Positions 35,430 through 42,888 of a stretch of 64,000 nt of DNA are shown piece after piece. How positions within the stretch are numbered: the first letter of the stretch is position 1; the number at the start of each line of letters is the position of its first letter. This DNA is from Brevibacterium yomogidense. Lineage in GTDB: Bacteria; Actinomycetota; Actinomycetes; Actinomycetales; Brevibacteriaceae. The position numbers and the translations under genes are program-made. Under the pieces are notes generated by a model that saw only the letters and a program-made list of their open reading frames with translations, did not search any database and was not told the DNA's origin. Location of the stretch: contig NZ_FWFF01000019.1 in NCBI RefSeq assembly GCF_900163715.1, positions 62,001-126,000 of the forward strand. Reading direction: 5' to 3'.

Positions 35430-37480
35430 CGGCCGACCACATCCTGCTCTCCGGACTCGATCCGGAGCAGCGCGAGGTCGCTGAGCACACGGGCGGGCCG
35501 CTGATGGTGCTCGCCGGGGCGGGGACGGGCAAGACCCGCGCCATCACCCACCGCATCGCGTACCAGGCGGCGATCGGGGCATCGGATCCGCGCCAGGTCC
35601 TCGCACTCACCTTCACGACGAAGGCGGCAGGCGAGATGCGATCGCGGCTGCGGTCCCTGGGCGTCCCCGGCGTGCAGGCGCGGACCTTCCACTCCGCCGC
35701 GCTGCGGCAGCTGCGCTACTTCTGGCCGCGGATGTCCGATGGGCCGTTCCCCGATCTCCTCCCGCAGAAGTCCACTGTCGTCGGACACGCCATGCAGACG
35801 GTGGGCATCTCCCCGGAGCGCGAGACGGTCCGCGACGTCGCGGCAGAGATCGAGCACGCCGCGGTCAGCCTGCTGGGCGTCGACGACTACGCGGAGAGGG
35901 CGGGGAGCCGTTCGCTCCCGGAAGGCGTGGACATCGACGCGATGACGCGCATCATGCACCGCTACTCCGAGCTGAAGACGGAGCGCAGGGTGCTCGACTT
36001 CGAGGACGTCCTGCTCGTCCTGGCGGGAGCCCTGGGAACGTACGAGGACGTCGCCGCCCAGGTGCACAGCCAGTACCGCAGCTTCGTCGTCGACGAGTTC
36101 CAGGACGTGAGCCCGCTCCAGTACGACCTCCTCATGCGGTGGTTGGGCAGGCGGGAGTCGCTGTGCGTCGTGGGCGACCCCGCTCAGACGATCTACACCT
36201 TCGCCGGGGCGACGGACCGCTTCCTGCGCCGTCTGCCCGTGGAGTTCCCCGGAGCGCGCGAGGTCCGACTGGTCCGGAACTACCGTTCGGCGGAACCGAT
36301 CGTCGGCATGGCGAACTCCGTCCTGCGCCGGACCGGCCGCTCGCCGATCCAGCTGATCGGCACCGGGCGGACGGGCCCGCATCCGACCTTCACGGAGTTC
36401 TCCGACGACGGAGCAGAGGCGGAGGCCGTCGCCTCGCGGATCGCCGGTGAGATCGAGTCGGGACGCCGTGCATCGGACATCGCGATCCTCTTCCGCACGA
36501 ACTCGCAGTCGCGGGCCTTCGAGGAGGCGCTGTCGTCACGCGGCGTCTCCTACCTCCTGCGGGGCGGGGAGCGGTTCTTCGCCCGCCGCGAGGTGAAGGA
36601 GGCGATCGCCGTGATGCGCGCGGCCTCGAACCGCGGGGGGACGGACCGTCTGGACGTGCAGGTGAAGGAGATCCTGTCCTCGGTCGGGTGGTCTCCGACG
36701 GCCCCGCAGGGGCAGGGGTCCGTCCGGGAGCGCTGGGAATCCCTGTCCGCGCTCGTCACGCTGGCAGAGGACAGCCAGGCGGAGTCGGAGCTGCCCGTCC
36801 CGCTCGCCGCCTTCATCGCAGACCTGGAGGACCGTGCGGACCACCAGTTCGCGCCCACCATCGAAGGGGTGACGCTCGCCTCCGTACACGCGGCGAAGGG
36901 CCTCGAATGGGAGAGCGTGCACCTGGTCGGCGTTTCCGAGGGGCTCATGCCGATCGGCTACGCCGACACGGCTGACGCGATCGACGAGGAGCGGCGCCTC
37001 TTCTACGTCGCTGTGACCCGTGCGCGGACCGCGCTGTCGGTCAGCTGGTCGAAGGGGCGCCGCGGCGGTGCCGGCGTCGGCAGGAGGCCGTCACGGTTCG
37101 TCGGTGAGGTGCAGGCGGGCAAGCCCGCGCGTCCGGATGCGCCCGCGCGGAAGGCGCCCGTGTCGGCACCCGTGCGCTGCCGGGTGTGCGGCACGCTGCT
37201 CACGACCCGCGCGGACAAGAACCGCGGACGCTGCGCACAGTGTCCGGCCGCCGTCGACGAACACGTCCTCGAAGCGCTCATCCACTGGCGCGGGGCGAAG
37301 TCCGCGGAACTGCGGATGCCGGTGTTCCTGGTCCTCAGCATGCCGACGGTGCGGGAGATCGCGGAGCGCGTGCCGGAGACCCTCGACGATCTGGGGCGGG
37401 TCAGCGGAGTGGGCCCCATCAAGCTCGAGCAGTTCGGACACGAGCTTCTCGGACTGGTCCGGGAGCACCGTTCGGGCTGA
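35426..37480 (+). CDS. uvrD2: ATP-dependent DNA helicase UvrD2
   Basis: This superfamily 1A helicase of 684 residues has Walker A AGAGTGKT with Lys36, VVDEFQDVSP as Walker B, and LASVHAAKGLEWESV as motif V. The C-terminus has the UvrD2 hallmarks: a tetracysteine motif (CRVC ... CAQC) at about residues 582-606 and an HRDC domain (about 610-684). Mycobacterial UvrD2 uses the cysteine module for unwinding, often with Ku. ATG 35426 overlaps the nudC stop; this nudC-uvrD2 pair is conserved in actinobacteria. The last 62 nt are antisense to the next gene's 3' end. Confidence 0.94.
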   Translation: MTADHILLSGLDPEQREVAEHTGGPLMVLAGAGTGKTRAITHRIAYQAAIGASDPRQVLALTFTTKAAGEMRSRLRSLGVPGVQARTFHSAALRQLRYFWPRMSDGPFPDLLPQKSTVVGHAMQTVGISPERETVRDVAAEIEHAAVSLLGVDDYAERAGSRSLPEGVDIDAMTRIMHRYSELKTERRVLDFEDVLLVLAGALGTYEDVAAQVHSQYRSFVVDEFQDVSPLQYDLLMRWLGRRESLCVVGDPAQTIYTFAGATDRFLRRLPVEFPGAREVRLVRNYRSAEPIVGMANSVLRRTGRSPIQLIGTGRTGPHPTFTEFSDDGAEAEAVASRIAGEIESGRRASDIAILFRTNSQSRAFEEALSSRGVSYLLRGGERFFARREVKEAIAVMRAASNRGGTDRLDVQVKEILSSVGWSPTAPQGQGSVRERWESLSALVTLAEDSQAESELPVPLAAFIADLEDRADHQFAPTIEGVTLASVHAAKGLEWESVHLVGVSEGLMPIGYADTADAIDEERRLFYVAVTRARTALSVSWSKGRRGGAGVGRRPSRFVGEVQAGKPARPDAPARKAPVSAPVRCRVCGTLLTTRADKNRGRCAQCPAAVDEHVLEALIHWRGAKSAELRMPVFLVLSMPTVREIAERVPETLDDLGRVSGVGPIKLEQFGHELLGLVREHRSG

Positions 37481-38345
37481 GCGGGATCCTGCAGTCGCAG
37501 TCCGGATGGAACGCAGCAGCCTCCTGCGTGCGCCGTCCCGTGCGCGCATCGATGCGCACGACGGGTCCGAACTCCGCGAGGCCCACGGTCGCAGCCCTCA
37601 GCATCCGTGCCGTCTCCGTCGCGGCCGCGCGCAGCAGCAGGGGGTCGATGAGCGCGTGCCGTGACCGCGCCGCGAGCTGCCGCCAGCCCGCGAACCACCC
37701 GTCATCCTCGTCCCGGGAGTGCAGAACGGTGCAGGTCGCGCACGGGGTGAGACCGGGGCGTATCGGCACGAGGTCCGCGCGCTGGTCGCCGACCCGCACG
37801 ATCAGGTGGTCCGCGTCCTCCGCGAAGAGTCGCGACGAATCCCCGATGTTCGCGGTGAGCCGGCTGATGAGCACCGTCATCCGATGTTCGGCGCCGGCTT
37901 CGATCGCCTGGTCTGCGGATTCGACGACGAGCGTGTCGAATCCGGCCTCTGCGAGAGCCTCGGACACGATCCCGGGGTCATGTCCGAACACGATCACAGG
38001 GCGGCCCCTGATCGCACTCGCGGCGGCCACGGGACCCACTCCGTGCAGCGCCGCATAGGACTCCGCGAAATCGCGGACGACGGAACCGCCCGAGGCCGCC
38101 TCCGGGGGAGTGAGGACCCCCGCCTCCGTGAGGAGGTCGAGGAGCGACAGTGCGCGCGTGCGGCTCAGGCGTGCGCGGTCCGCGGCATCCAGGTAGTCGG
38201 CGGAATCGCATCCGCGGCACAGCAGGTCGATCAGTCCGAGGTCGTCCTCGGTCAGCCCATCGATGAGGACGGGGTCGTCGACGCCGAACTGGACGCTGGA
38301 CGGGGTTCTGCGCACCAGCGGAACGCTTCGGTGGAACTGCAGCAT
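37419..38345 (-). CDS. ThiF/cyclodehydratase-like protein (Rv3196-type)
   Basis: A 308-residue protein with an N-terminal winged-helix-like part, a Rossmann-like middle (GRPVIVFGHDPGIVSEALAEAGF) and two C-terminal metal-type motifs: PCATC at about 202-206 and HPDCDC at about 284-289. This set matches the degenerate ThiF/bacteriocin-cyclodehydratase-like proteins found beside uvrD2 in many actinobacteria. No precursor peptide, YcaO or dehydrogenase gene is nearby, so a peptide-modifying role is not supported. The ATG has GAGGAGG 7 nt upstream. The 3' end overlaps uvrD2 by 62 nt on the opposite strand. Confidence 0.72.
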   Translation of the reverse strand: MLQFHRSVPLVRRTPSSVQFGVDDPVLIDGLTEDDLGLIDLLCRGCDSADYLDAADRARLSRTRALSLLDLLTEAGVLTPPEAASGGSVVRDFAESYAALHGVGPVAAASAIRGRPVIVFGHDPGIVSEALAEAGFDTLVVESADQAIEAGAEHRMTVLISRLTANIGDSSRLFAEDADHLIVRVGDQRADLVPIRPGLTPCATCTVLHSRDEDDGWFAGWRQLAARSRHALIDPLLLRAAATETARMLRAATVGLAEFGPVVRIDARTGRRTQEAAAFHPDCDCRIPLSPNGAPGPVREARVRTARA

Positions 38346-38407
38346 GCGGGCCTCCTCGCGCTCACCCTAGGGAGTCGCGGGGCCCTGCGGAAGGGCGGAG
38401 GACGGAA

Positions 38408-38747
38408 TGTGGATAACCCTGTGGACACAAAGCGCCGGAAGGTGGACACCACAGTGGGAACCGCCCTGACGGGGGTTCCTGCGATGCGCCTTCCGGTGCA
38501 ATGCCCTCCAGCCTCTCGCGAAGCCCGTGAGCCTTCCCCTAGCCCACGAACCTCGGGTTTTCCGGAGGTATGACACACAAACCTAAGAGGCGCGCGCGAC
38601 CCCGTCAACACGAGTATGCCCACATGCGGCGCGCAGCCTGTGGATAACGTGTTGACGACACGCGCAGCCCTGTGAGGATCGCTGTGGATGACACGCAGGA
38701 TGGTACGAGAGGTGCCGCGGTCTGGTGCGGTTCGCGCTGTGGACGTC
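38408..38747. other. DnaA-box-rich, gene-free intergenic region
   Basis: The gap 38346-38867 has no supported gene. It contains two perfect DnaA boxes in TGTGGATAA orientation (38408-38416 and 38639-38647), one 8-of-9 match (38683-38691), and weaker ones at 38420-38428, 38441-38449 and 38738-38746, all in the same orientation. An AT-rich stretch follows at 38759-38785, unusual in this GC-rich DNA. It is not next to dnaA or dnaN, so it is called a candidate DnaA-binding region and not oriC. Confidence 0.55.
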
Positions 38748-38854
38748 GATCGGCGCTGAGATTTCTCGAAAGTTTTTTCGTCCTCGTCGCGATCCGACCG
38801 TGGATCGAGACCCGTGATCCGGTGGAGCCGAGGACGCGTGTCCGTGGTCATGGC

Positions 38855-38860
38855 TACTGT
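38855..38860 (+). promoter_or_regulatory. -10 box of leaderless YgjP-like gene promoter
   Basis: TACTGT ends 7 nt before ATG 38868, lying between an alternative in-frame ATG (38850) and the chosen start, which favours 38868. Confidence 0.6.
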
Positions 38861-38867
38861 GGCCGAT

Positions 38868-39413
38868 ATGGATGTGACAGAGGTGCTCGCGGCGATCGAC
38901 GACGGCACGATCGTCGTGCGCCGCTCTGCGCGGCGGCGGAAGACGATCTCTCTGAAGCGGGAGGGTGAGAAATGGCTGCTCGCGGTGCCGCAGCGGTTCC
39001 AGCCGGAGCGCAATGTGGAGTCGATCGCGGCGCTCATCGCGCGGATGGAGCGCCGGGCCGTCCGCGCGTCGCCCGGTGACGGAGAGCTCCTGGCCCGGGC
39101 ACTCACCCTCAACACCCGCTACTTCGATGACGGGATCGAACCGGTGTCGGTCGTGTGGGTGAGCAACCAGAACACGCGCTTCGCGTCGACGACGAGTGCA
39201 CGTCGCACGATCCGGGTTTCCTCGCGGCTCTCAGCTGTTCCGGGATGGGTCCTCGACGCCGTCCTGGTGCACGAACTGGCGCACCTGCGACGCCCGGACC
39301 ATTCGCCCGCGTTCCACGCCCTCACAGCGCGATACCCGCACACCCAGAAGGCCGATGTGTTCCTCGAGGGGTTCAGCTACGGCGAAGGCGCGCAGAAGCG
39401 GGAGCAGGGCTGA
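38868..39413 (+). CDS. YgjP-like (DUF45) M48-type metallopeptidase
   Basis: The 181-residue protein carries the zinc motif VHELAHLRRPDHSPAF: His135, Glu136 and His139 with His145 as likely third ligand, the short-spaced pattern of the YgjP/WLM group of minigluzincins. The N-terminal half (VRRSARRRKTISLKREGEKWLLAVP) is the family's beta-rich lead-in. Substrate unknown. Upstream ATGs at 38814 and 38850 are possible but the -10 box favours 38868. The gene lies beyond the DnaA-box region and converges with the NUDIX gene, with stops 1 nt apart. Confidence 0.85.
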   Translation: MDVTEVLAAIDDGTIVVRRSARRRKTISLKREGEKWLLAVPQRFQPERNVESIAALIARMERRAVRASPGDGELLARALTLNTRYFDDGIEPVSVVWVSNQNTRFASTTSARRTIRVSSRLSAVPGWVLDAVLVHELAHLRRPDHSPAFHALTARYPHTQKADVFLEGFSYGEGAQKREQG

Positions 39414-39414
39414 A

Positions 39415-40080
39415 TCAGGACGTCCGTGCGTCTGTCTCCGTGCGCTGCAGGAGTGCGCGCAGATCGGTGCGGAGATCCTCCGCGGTGCCCTGCGGCAGCT
39501 TATCCACGGGCCACCATGCGACGTCGCCGATTCCGGCGTCGGTCGTGACGAGTGGGTGGCTGTGGGGCGCACTGGCGGCATAGAGGACGTCCAGGTGCGA
39601 TGCGCAGGCCGCTGACCCCACGCTGAACGTCCGCACGGCTAGAGGCGCGGGGGACAGCCGCACCTGGTCCGACGCGGCATCGACGCCGGCCTCTTCCCGC
39701 AGTTCCCGCATCGCGGCGGCACGCAGGGAGGTGTCCGCGGCCTCGATGTGCCCGCCGAACTGCCTCCACTGACCGGATCGCAGGTGCAGGCCGAGTGCGA
39801 TGAAACGCCGACCCGAGTCCGGTTCCCCTGACTCTTCGTCGATCCGCGACAGGAGTAGGCAGCTCGCCGTCACGTGGTGGGGTCCCGCGTCCTTGGCCAG
39901 GACGAGGGAGCCGTCCCGCAGCCCGGCCCGGGCCTCGGCCGCGAGTCGTCTCTCTTCCGGGGGGAGCCCGGACGACGACAGCGCAGCGGAACTCAGACCC
40001 GTGTCCAGCAGCGACTGCCCGTCCGCGGCACCTGCGCGAGCGGCACCTGCGTGCGCGGCACCTGCGTCCGCGTCACTCAG
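39415..40080 (-). CDS. NUDIX hydrolase, start codon unresolved
   Basis: The domain runs from HHVTASCLLL to the C-terminus, with a Nudix-type box GGHIEAADTSLRAAAMREL then REEAGV (one residue longer than the strict consensus). The reading frame continues without a stop to 40389, inside the upstream gene, but has no ATG, GTG or TTG between 40191 and 39873. GTG 39873 would cut into the Nudix domain, and 40191 would overlap the upstream gene by 119 nt. The 5' limit given here is CTG 40080, next to the upstream stop codon, as a working guess. Three 15-bp tandem units (GCAGGTGCCGC core) encode an Ala/Gly stretch at the N-terminus. Confidence 0.7.
   Translation of the reverse strand: MSDADAGAAHAGAARAGAADGQSLLDTGLSSAALSSSGLPPEERRLAAEARAGLRDGSLVLAKDAGPHHVTASCLLLSRIDEESGEPDSGRRFIALGLHLRSGQWRQFGGHIEAADTSLRAAAMRELREEAGVDAASDQVRLSPAPLAVRTFSVGSAACASHLDVLYAASAPHSHPLVTTDAGIGDVAWWPVDKLPQGTAEDLRTDLRALLQRTETDARTS
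40020..40072 (-). repeat. Three tandem 15-bp repeats at the NUDIX 5' end
   Basis: Units share GGCACCTGCG on the plus strand and encode AGAA(H/R/D). Fifteen is a multiple of three, so unit gain or loss would not shift the frame. Confidence 0.65.
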
Positions 40081-41431
40081 TGCTGCCGCCCTGGTCGTCG
40101 GCTTCGCGCAGGATCCGCTCCAGCGCTTCGTCCAGCGACGAGTCGGACGCCCAGTCAGTGGTGCGGCGCTCCTCGTAGCCCAGCGGGTCATCGAGGTCCT
40201 CGGTGTTCGGGAGGACGTCCGGGTGGCGGAAGACGCCATCGCGCGCCTCTGCACCGGACTTCTGCTCGAGGAAGGTGAAGAGAGCGGCGGCGTCGCGCAT
40301 ACGGCGAGGGCGCAGCGAGAAGCCGATGTGCGCGGTGAAGGATGCCTCTGCCTCCGATTCGGACGCCGCACGGCTGCGCAGTGCCTCACGGATCGCGTCG
40401 CGGTCCTCGAGCGCCTCGCACGCGCTGTAGACCACGACGTCGGACCAGCCGGCGATGACGGAGAGCAGATTCTCCAGCGCTGTGAGCGCCTCCCGTTGGG
40501 ACTCCGTGGTCTGCGGAGCGAGGAGGCCGGACCGCAGCTCCTCGCTCATCCGCTGCATCTCCGACGGATCGCCGCTCGAGGCGGCGTCCTGGATGCGGCT
40601 GAGGTCGACTTCCACGCCGGCCGCGTACTTCGCGAGTGCGGTCTCCACGTGCCCGCTGAGCCACGGGTTCTTCGCGAACAGCCACAGGTGCGCGAGTTCG
40701 CGCGCCGCGAGCCAGATGCGCAGCTGGGACGGATCCACATCCATCTCCGCCGCGGCACCGGGGAGGTTCGCCTCGACGAGCACGGGGGAGTGGCCGAACA
40801 GCGGCAGACCGAACTCCGTGCCGCTCAGGACCGCTCCGGACAGAGCGGCGACGGCCTCGCCGATCTGCATGGCGAACATCGACTGGCCCATCGACGTGAT
40901 CATCTGGCCGGCTCCGGACATCAGCTGCGCCATCTCCGGCGGCATCTGCTCCGTCAGTCCCTCGACCATCGACTCCGACATGTTCCGGCGGACGGGATCC
41001 GCGAGTCGGTACCACTCGTCGAGCGAGCCCTTGGCCCACGCCGCGCGGTTGAGCGCCTGCGGCTCCGACACATCGGCGGATGGATCCGTCACCCGCTCCA
41101 GCCACAGTTCGGCCAGGCGGAACGCATCGGTGGTGTTCTTCGCCAGGTCGGCGGTGATCGCCGGGTCAGGGGTGGGGACGTTCTGGTCGATGACGCGCTG
41201 GGTGGCGGCACGCGGGTCGCCGCCGGACAGCATGCCCTGGAGCTGGCCCATCATCCCCTGGAGCATCGCCGGGTCGAACGGCATACCGCCCTGTCCGCCG
41301 GCACCGAAGGGGGATCCCTGCGCACCCTGACCGCCCGGTCCGAACACCATGCCGAACATCTGCTCGAACGGGTTCTGGCCGCCGTCGCCGCTGTCGTCGT
41401 CCGGTGTCCGATCGTCGTTCTTGTCGCTCAT
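40073..41431 (-). CDS. Zincin-like metalloprotease family protein (Rv3195-type, DUF2342)
   Basis: This 452-residue protein begins with a disordered Gly/Asp/Gln/Met-rich region (QNPFEQMFGMVFGPGG, then FGAGGQGGMPF) and continues as a helical domain. The zinc signature is present as AARELAHLWLF (R-E-x-x-H rather than H-E-x-x-H), as is common in this family, with a distal acidic segment. Proteolysis has not been shown for these proteins. It is the positional equivalent of Rv3195 and is divergent from the PDZ protease gene, the order seen in mycobacteria (Rv3194c). AGGGA lies 6 nt upstream of the ATG. Confidence 0.85.
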   Translation of the reverse strand: MSDKNDDRTPDDDSGDGGQNPFEQMFGMVFGPGGQGAQGSPFGAGGQGGMPFDPAMLQGMMGQLQGMLSGGDPRAATQRVIDQNVPTPDPAITADLAKNTTDAFRLAELWLERVTDPSADVSEPQALNRAAWAKGSLDEWYRLADPVRRNMSESMVEGLTEQMPPEMAQLMSGAGQMITSMGQSMFAMQIGEAVAALSGAVLSGTEFGLPLFGHSPVLVEANLPGAAAEMDVDPSQLRIWLAARELAHLWLFAKNPWLSGHVETALAKYAAGVEVDLSRIQDAASSGDPSEMQRMSEELRSGLLAPQTTESQREALTALENLLSVIAGWSDVVVYSACEALEDRDAIREALRSRAASESEAEASFTAHIGFSLRPRRMRDAAALFTFLEQKSGAEARDGVFRHPDVLPNTEDLDDPLGYEERRTTDWASDSSLDEALERILREADDQGGSTE

Positions 41432-41567
41432 GGCAGTCCCTGTCCGTCGTTCGTAGAAATGCTGTGCTCACCCTAACGTTCCCACCCTGTCGGATCCTTC
41501 CCGGAACGGCGCTTGCGCACGGTGTTCCCAGTCGGCTCCGCGCAGTCGCGGAGGGGCGGTGCCCGAT

Positions 41568-41596
41568 TTCAGCGGGGCGGGTCACTCCACTACACT
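41568..41596 (+). promoter_or_regulatory. Candidate promoter of the PDZ/Lon protease gene
   Basis: TTCAGC (41568-41573) and TACACT (41591-41596) are 17 nt apart and about 35 nt upstream of the start codon. Confidence 0.4.
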
Positions 41597-41630
41597 GATC
41601 TGGACGCAGAAGACTCTGGAGGTCCTTCAC

Positions 41631-42797
41631 GTGAGCGCATCTCCGCCCGCACCGGGGCCGGTTCCCGCCGACGACGCAGTCGGCGGAGCATCGTCCCCAG
41701 CGGCAGCCGGAGACTCTCCGCGGAAGGGGATCCGCTTCTTCGCGTCACCGGGAATCTCCGGTCTCCTCCTCTACGCGCTCGTGTTCGTCCTAGCGCTCAC
41801 GCCGGTGCCCTATCTTCTCCAGACGCCGGGCCCCGTCGTCAACACCCTCGAGCCCTATGAGGGCGTCGACCTGGTCTCGATCTCCGGCACCCAGACGTAC
41901 GAGGCCGAAGGTACGCTCGACATGCTCACGGTGGCGGTGTCGGGAGGACCCGGCCGCGACATCTTCACGGCCCAGGCATTCTTCTCCCTGCTCAACGGTG
42001 TGGAGACGGTCGTGCCGTCGGAGGCGTACTACCCGCTCGACACGACCCGCGACCAGGTGTCGGACCAGAACAGCGCGGACATGATGTCGTCGCAGGATCA
42101 GGCGACCGCCGCTGCGCTGGGAGAACTGGACATCGACTACGACTCCGTGATCGGTGTGAGCCAGATCGTCCGCGGATCGCCGGCGGAGGGCGTCCTGCAG
42201 CCCGGCGACCACGTCCTCGCCGTCGACGGCGAGGACGTCGACGGGTCCGACGACGGGATGAGCGCCGTGCGCGAGGCCGTCGTCGCCGCGGACGGCGAGG
42301 TCCAGCTGACGATCGAGCGCGACGGGCAGACCGACGAGGTCGCCGTCGAGCCCGCCGAACCGATCGAATCGGACGGCCAGCAGTCGATCGGGGTCGTCAT
42401 GTCCCCGGCGTACAGCTTCCCCTTCGACGTCGACTTCGCCGTCGAGGGGATCGGCGGCCCGTCCGCCGGCACCATCTTCGCCCTCACGATCATCGACATG
42501 CTCACGGAGGGCGATCTCACCGGCGACCAGGCCATCGCGGGGACGGGCGCGATCGATGCGTCCGGCACCGTGTCCCCCATCGGTGGGGCGCGGCAGAAGG
42601 TAGCCGCGGCCTCGGCCTCGGGCGCGGATTACTTCCTCGCCCCCGCAGGCAACTGCACAGAGGTCCTCGGCGCGCACGGCGTCGACGACATGACCGTCGT
42701 GCGCATCGACGACCTGAGCGCTGCGCATCAGGCGGTCACCGACATCGCAGAGGGCAGCACAGACACGCTGCCGACGTGCACGGACCCCGAATCGTGA
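41631..42797 (+). CDS. Membrane-anchored PDZ and Lon-type (S16) serine protease
   Basis: The 388 residues have a disordered Ala/Pro-rich N-terminus, one membrane helix (about 45-65, GLLLYALVFVLALTPVPYLL), a PDZ domain (about 170-245, VIGVSQIVRGSPAEGVLQPGDHVLAVDGEDV) and a Lon-like proteolytic domain. The catalytic dyad is Ser278 in GGPSAGTIFAL and Lys323 in PIGGARQKVAAA. It is expected to act at the outer face of the membrane; the target is unknown. GTG 41631 has GGAGG 8 nt upstream; the longer frame from 41559 lacks such support. Rv3194c is the positional equivalent. Confidence 0.92.
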   Translation: MSASPPAPGPVPADDAVGGASSPAAAGDSPRKGIRFFASPGISGLLLYALVFVLALTPVPYLLQTPGPVVNTLEPYEGVDLVSISGTQTYEAEGTLDMLTVAVSGGPGRDIFTAQAFFSLLNGVETVVPSEAYYPLDTTRDQVSDQNSADMMSSQDQATAAALGELDIDYDSVIGVSQIVRGSPAEGVLQPGDHVLAVDGEDVDGSDDGMSAVREAVVAADGEVQLTIERDGQTDEVAVEPAEPIESDGQQSIGVVMSPAYSFPFDVDFAVEGIGGPSAGTIFALTIIDMLTEGDLTGDQAIAGTGAIDASGTVSPIGGARQKVAAASASGADYFLAPAGNCTEVLGAHGVDDMTVVRIDDLSAAHQAVTDIAEGSTDTLPTCTDPES

Positions 42798-42888
42798 TCG
42801 CACAGAGGCCACGACCCGGATCCTCCGCACGGACAACCACGGACCGACTGAACACCACCAGTCGGCTGACAGAAACGAAAGGGCGAGT

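Noticed and set aside
37419..38345. Azole-modified peptide (TOMM) biosynthesis locus around the ThiF/cyclodehydratase-like gene
   Set aside because: No YcaO, dehydrogenase or precursor peptide gene is nearby; the gene's place beside uvrD2 is a general actinobacterial feature.
38570..38647. Small Arg-rich open frame of 25 codons after GGAGGT in the DnaA-box gap
   Set aside because: The ribosome site is only one base from the ATG, the stop lies inside a DnaA box and no family is recognised.
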